The position numbers and the translations under genes are program-made. A DNA stretch of 64,000 bases from JAJCYL01 sp965206015 (GTDB lineage Bacteria > Bacteroidota > Bacteroidia > Cytophagales > Cyclobacteriaceae), in the NCBI GenBank assembly GCA_965206015.1, contig CBDBIW010000015.1, positions 124,001 through 188,000 on the forward strand, given 5' to 3'. Positions 61,422-64,000 of the stretch are shown one piece after another. The first letter of the stretch is position 1. Each line of letters begins with the position of its first letter. The notes under the pieces are model-generated. The model searched no databases. It was given only the letters and a program-made list of their open reading frames with translations, and was not told where the DNA came from.

Positions 61422-63272
61422 ATGAAAGCAAAACTTATAATCCTTTTAAGCATTTCATGTCTCACATTGTCAGCTCAACAGCTTGAAACGTATTCAGGTG
61501 AATTCTACAACGGAACAGTAGATAAGGGAACAGCAAAATACACCTATTACCTAAAAAACGGTGAGAAAGTAAAACATGGGAGTTTCGTGTATTCTCAGGA
61601 ATTAACCACTGATGAAGGTTATGCCAAAACAAAAATCACAGGTTCCTTTAAGGATGGGTTCAAAAATGACACATGGACATTCATAGTGGAGTATAAAGAT
61701 TTCAACACAGGAGCTGGAAATATTTGGGCTACTGGAACTACCAAAATGACAGCCAATTACTCAAATGGTATTCCTGATGGTGCTTGGTATTTCAATAGAA
61801 ATAGTAAGACAAGAAGTAAAAATTTCACGGCTTATGGTTACGATTGGTCTACATACAATAGCCCAATAAATGAATCTGTTCAAGCCAATTATAGTCAAGG
61901 TATTCTTACAGGTAATTTTCAGATGACTAACGTTATCATGAATGACTTTAAGAATATCAAAGGTCAGCTTGACCAGAACGGTTTTTGCATTGGCGATTGG
62001 TCATTTGAATCTGACCGAAAAGAAATGGCAATGAAATTCTACAAAAACGTTGAAACAGATTTTGTGGTACGAGATAGGAACTCAGGAAAAGTCGAAGAAA
62101 AAAGTGACTACTCCATAGAGCAGCTATCTGCTCTAAAACATTTTGCCGATGGCAGTGGGGATGCAAAAAGTATTGCAACTAATCATAGAATCAAGATTGA
62201 TACGGCAAACTGGATAGAAAGTAGACTTATTAACATTCAATCGACTTTTTATTCAAATCTATTCCTTGAAAAGTACATCGGAGGAGACAAGACATACTCA
62301 GAAGAAAACAGGGAGTTCTACAAAATTGAAAGAGGACTCTACAGAATATTTGGAAATACAAAGGGTATGGAAATTATCGATCTAATGGATATTTCAGAGT
62401 ACAGAGGAGCAATCCGAAAAATTGAAACTTACCCAAAAGCGGCAATATCTGAACTAGAGTACTTGAAAGAAAGATATGCGTTCAATCTATCAGATAGTGA
62501 TATGCAAACTCTGATTGCAAAACTAAAATTAGCTAAAGAAAAGCAAGGTGCAAAAGAGCAAGGTGTTGCGTATGAGAAATTATCACTTGAAACAAAATCC
62601 AATCTGAAATCTGATCTTTCTGCTCTATCAGCCGAACTAAGAACATTAAGTAACTCATCAAAAAAATCTATACAGGACTCCTACTATTCAAAACTAACTG
62701 AAATTAAAGGGATCAAATCGGATTACGCTAAGTCAAGAGATTTACAAAATGAGTTGAGCAGCAATGTTGGTTTTGCTTTAAATCTAACTACTAAGGAAAT
62801 TGATAGATTGAAGAAAGAGGCAGGGATTTCTGATGGCATGTCACTAGGATATAGTTCAACAAATACTGCAAGTGTTCCGTTAGAGAAACTTAAAGGCCTT
62901 CAATCTGAATTATCCAAAATCTCACCAATATCTAAAGAGCTAGTTCAATCTTGGGGAGACTTGTACGATAGCCACTATAATATTATGACAAAGTACAATG
63001 TATATGACAAGTTGAAGTCGTCAGCTACTGGCATAGCTACTTACAAAGTGGTGCAAAAATCGATTTATGACAACTACTTAAAAATCTTCGACTCAGAAAT
63101 TAAGTCTTTGAAATCTTTATCAAGTATCGAAGATCTTAAAAACGGCACAAAAAGGCTATTAACGCTGACTTCTAAAGTCATGTCATTATCAGGCACAAAT
63201 ACCAAAACGATAGAAAAGGAACTAAAGAAAGTAAGTGGTATATCAGAAGCTAGAAACCTAATAATGAGATAA
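61422..63272 (+). CDS. Large secreted protein with MORN-like N-terminus and coiled-coil C-terminus
   Basis: 616 residues. MKAKLIILLSISCLTLSAQQ is a signal peptide, so the start is 61422 and not 61389. Residues about 20-210 have repeats of the 'GSFKDGFKNDTWTF' / 'ANYSNGIPDGAWYF' / 'LDQNGFCIGDWSFE' kind, typical of MORN/toxin-antitoxin YwqK-like repeats. The rest is mainly helical with long charged stretches (LKSDLSALSAELRTLSNSSK). It is the second gene of the GIY-YIG cassette. Function unknown. Confidence 0.65.
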   Translation: MKAKLIILLSISCLTLSAQQLETYSGEFYNGTVDKGTAKYTYYLKNGEKVKHGSFVYSQELTTDEGYAKTKITGSFKDGFKNDTWTFIVEYKDFNTGAGNIWATGTTKMTANYSNGIPDGAWYFNRNSKTRSKNFTAYGYDWSTYNSPINESVQANYSQGILTGNFQMTNVIMNDFKNIKGQLDQNGFCIGDWSFESDRKEMAMKFYKNVETDFVVRDRNSGKVEEKSDYSIEQLSALKHFADGSGDAKSIATNHRIKIDTANWIESRLINIQSTFYSNLFLEKYIGGDKTYSEENREFYKIERGLYRIFGNTKGMEIIDLMDISEYRGAIRKIETYPKAAISELEYLKERYAFNLSDSDMQTLIAKLKLAKEKQGAKEQGVAYEKLSLETKSNLKSDLSALSAELRTLSNSSKKSIQDSYYSKLTEIKGIKSDYAKSRDLQNELSSNVGFALNLTTKEIDRLKKEAGISDGMSLGYSSTNTASVPLEKLKGLQSELSKISPISKELVQSWGDLYDSHYNIMTKYNVYDKLKSSATGIATYKVVQKSIYDNYLKIFDSEIKSLKSLSSIEDLKNGTKRLLTLTSKVMSLSGTNTKTIEKELKKVSGISEARNLIMR

Positions 63273-63275
63273 ATA

Positions 63276-63394
63276 CGCCTAACAAATGATATAACACATG
63301 CCTCTCTTGAGTCACTTGAAACTGAAGTGACAAACCGATACTTTAGTAGAATTTTGAAAATTTAGAGGCACGTGCCATATCTGGACGTTATGGG
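63276..63394 (+). repeat. attC-like site 13
   Basis: Begins CGCCTAAC, the exact complement of its cassette start GTTAGGCG (60933). ATATAACACATGCCTCT pairs with AGAGGCACGTGCCATAT, ending CTGGACGTTATGGGC. The GTT at 63387 starts another leader-type cassette that runs off the window. Confidence 0.92.
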
Positions 63395-63553
63395 CAATGA
63401 CCGTAGCGGTTCAGTAGGAAAAGCCAGCCACTTTTTGGCAGTAAACATGAAAAACCTAACCGAACCCCTCAAAGAGAAATGCCTATAGCGGGAGAAAAAA
63501 CCGACCTGACTACTCCCGAAAACAAGGTAGGGCGTTAACTTTAAATTTTAAAA
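63387..63553 (+). ncRNA. Conserved structured leader, copy 4
   Basis: Starts GTTATGGGCAATGACCG, closest to copy 2. Stems: GGTTC with GAACC, GCCA with TGGC around a CTTTT loop, and CGGGAG with CTCCCG. It ends a few bases before the ATG at 63560. Confidence 0.6.
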
Positions 63554-63559
63554 CAAAAA

Positions 63560-64000
63560 ATGAAACGTTTATTTTTAACATTATCGCTGGTAGCAGCATC
63601 TTCTTTTCTTTACAAATGTGGTCTGAATGATGACAACATTGAAAAACAAGTTCAATATTATCCAAGTGTAGAATCTGAAAGCAGTTTGAGTACTGAAACA
63701 GCCAGTCAAATTCAAACTATGTTATATGGTAGTAATAGCAACGGTAGAATTAAAAAAACACATGATTTTACACAAGCAGTGTCAGCCATTTATGAAGGGT
63801 ACGAGGATTTCGAATTCGTATATATTCCTAAACTAGACAAAAGCAATGAATATGATGTTTTTATTACAAAAGACGGGAAATTATCAACAGTTAAGTTTAC
63901 CATTGAAAACAACCAAAATTCATTTACAATCCACACCAATGCCGGATCTGTTAGTGTAGAACTAGATGATAACCATCTTAAAGACGTAAAAATCGAAAAA
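63560..64000 (+). CDS. Secreted lipoprotein, bacteriocin-like precursor family (copy 4, truncated by window)
   Basis: The frame is open from the ATG to the window end (147 codons). MKRLFLTLSLVAASSFLYKC is nearly the same signal as in the gene at 52376. The body (FEFVYIPKLDKSNEYDVFIT, KDGKLSTVKFTIENNQNSFT) resembles the middle of copy 3 (SLVIPFKNGLDSKELVIYLN). The C-terminal region, where the Cys/Gly-rich part would lie, is outside the window, as is any small membrane protein. Confidence 0.65.
   Translation, partial: MKRLFLTLSLVAASSFLYKCGLNDDNIEKQVQYYPSVESESSLSTETASQIQTMLYGSNSNGRIKKTHDFTQAVSAIYEGYEDFEFVYIPKLDKSNEYDVFITKDGKLSTVKFTIENNQNSFTIHTNAGSVSVELDDNHLKDVKIEK

Noticed and set aside
36985..64000. 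Integron integrase or tyrosine recombinase gene
   Set aside because: I looked for a tyrosine-recombinase frame on both strands, including near the left edge. None of the open frames has the R...HxxR...Y pattern, so no intI is reported.
1..64000. CRISPR array
   Set aside because: No regularly spaced short direct repeats with unique spacers and no cas genes were seen. The repeats at 45984-48621 are a large tandem duplication.
36985..64000. Prophage or conjugative element
   Set aside because: No capsid, terminase, tail, relaxase or type IV secretion genes are present; the gene content and attC layout fit a cassette array better.

Overview
The window comes from a member of the Bacteroidota, most likely a marine Cytophagales-type bacterium. 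Support for this is the low GC content, promoter boxes of the Bacteroidota type (TAnnTTTG), a type IX secretion C-terminal domain on a secreted protease, a LytS/LytTR two-component pair, an LptD-like protein of about 940 residues, and many short lipoproteins. The assignment rests on gene content only.

Positions 1-36,500 are ordinary chromosome with scattered decay. From the left: the end of an NhaC-type Na+/H+ antiporter; a three-gene operon of a GcvT-fold aminomethyltransferase and two PYROXD2-like FAD oxidoreductases; broken NUDIX and DUF4440 genes; DUF1697, a glycosyltransferase and tpiA; an IS3 remnant; a LytTR regulator with its histidine kinase; tRNA-Lys and a half tRNA-Lys; an SH3/TPR protein; an EamA exporter and dusB; then CPBP protease, DUF2007, cdsA, gdhA, psd, an LptD-like protein, an amidase and an MCE protein. 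After a dead lpxR-like gene come an MFS permease, trkA-trkH, lgt, a DedA/VTT-like protein, a decayed GIY-YIG element, an MltD-like transglycosylase, an O-methyltransferase, an M16 protease and a GT4 glycosyltransferase. A truncated ECF sigma-factor gene marks the edge of this part.

Positions 36,985-64,000 look like an integron-type gene-cassette array. Genes on the + strand are separated by imperfect palindromes of about 70-165 bp of attC type. Each palindrome begins with a ...YAAC box and ends with GTTR.... For most cassettes the first bases (for example GTTAGAAAC, GTTATGTGC, GTTACCTGCC, GTTAGGCG, GTTATGGGC) are the reverse complement of the box that begins the cassette's own attC, as expected for units that circularise. 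No integron integrase gene is visible, so this is an integrase-less attC cluster (CALIN-like) or the distal part of a larger array that runs off the right edge.

Cassette cargo: (i) four secreted lipoprotein-like genes, each behind a conserved leader of about 150 nt with compensatory base changes; three are followed by a small two-helix membrane protein, an arrangement resembling bacteriocin plus immunity; (ii) secreted metalloproteases paired with small lipoproteins, including an exact 1,319-bp tandem duplication and clear module swapping; (iii) a type II restriction-modification pair with a NotI-like endonuclease; (iv) an ArsR/CsoR/MerTP-like metal-response operon; (v) Ada, a PEP-mutase-family protein, a matrixin-like protease, a GIY-YIG protein and several secreted proteins of unknown role. 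Two 1,120-bp IS630-family insertions, one inside an IS200-type element, have entered the array. Many cargo genes carry single-base frameshifts.

The attC array, the shared structured leader and the precursor/membrane-protein pairs are the best candidates for an undescribed system.
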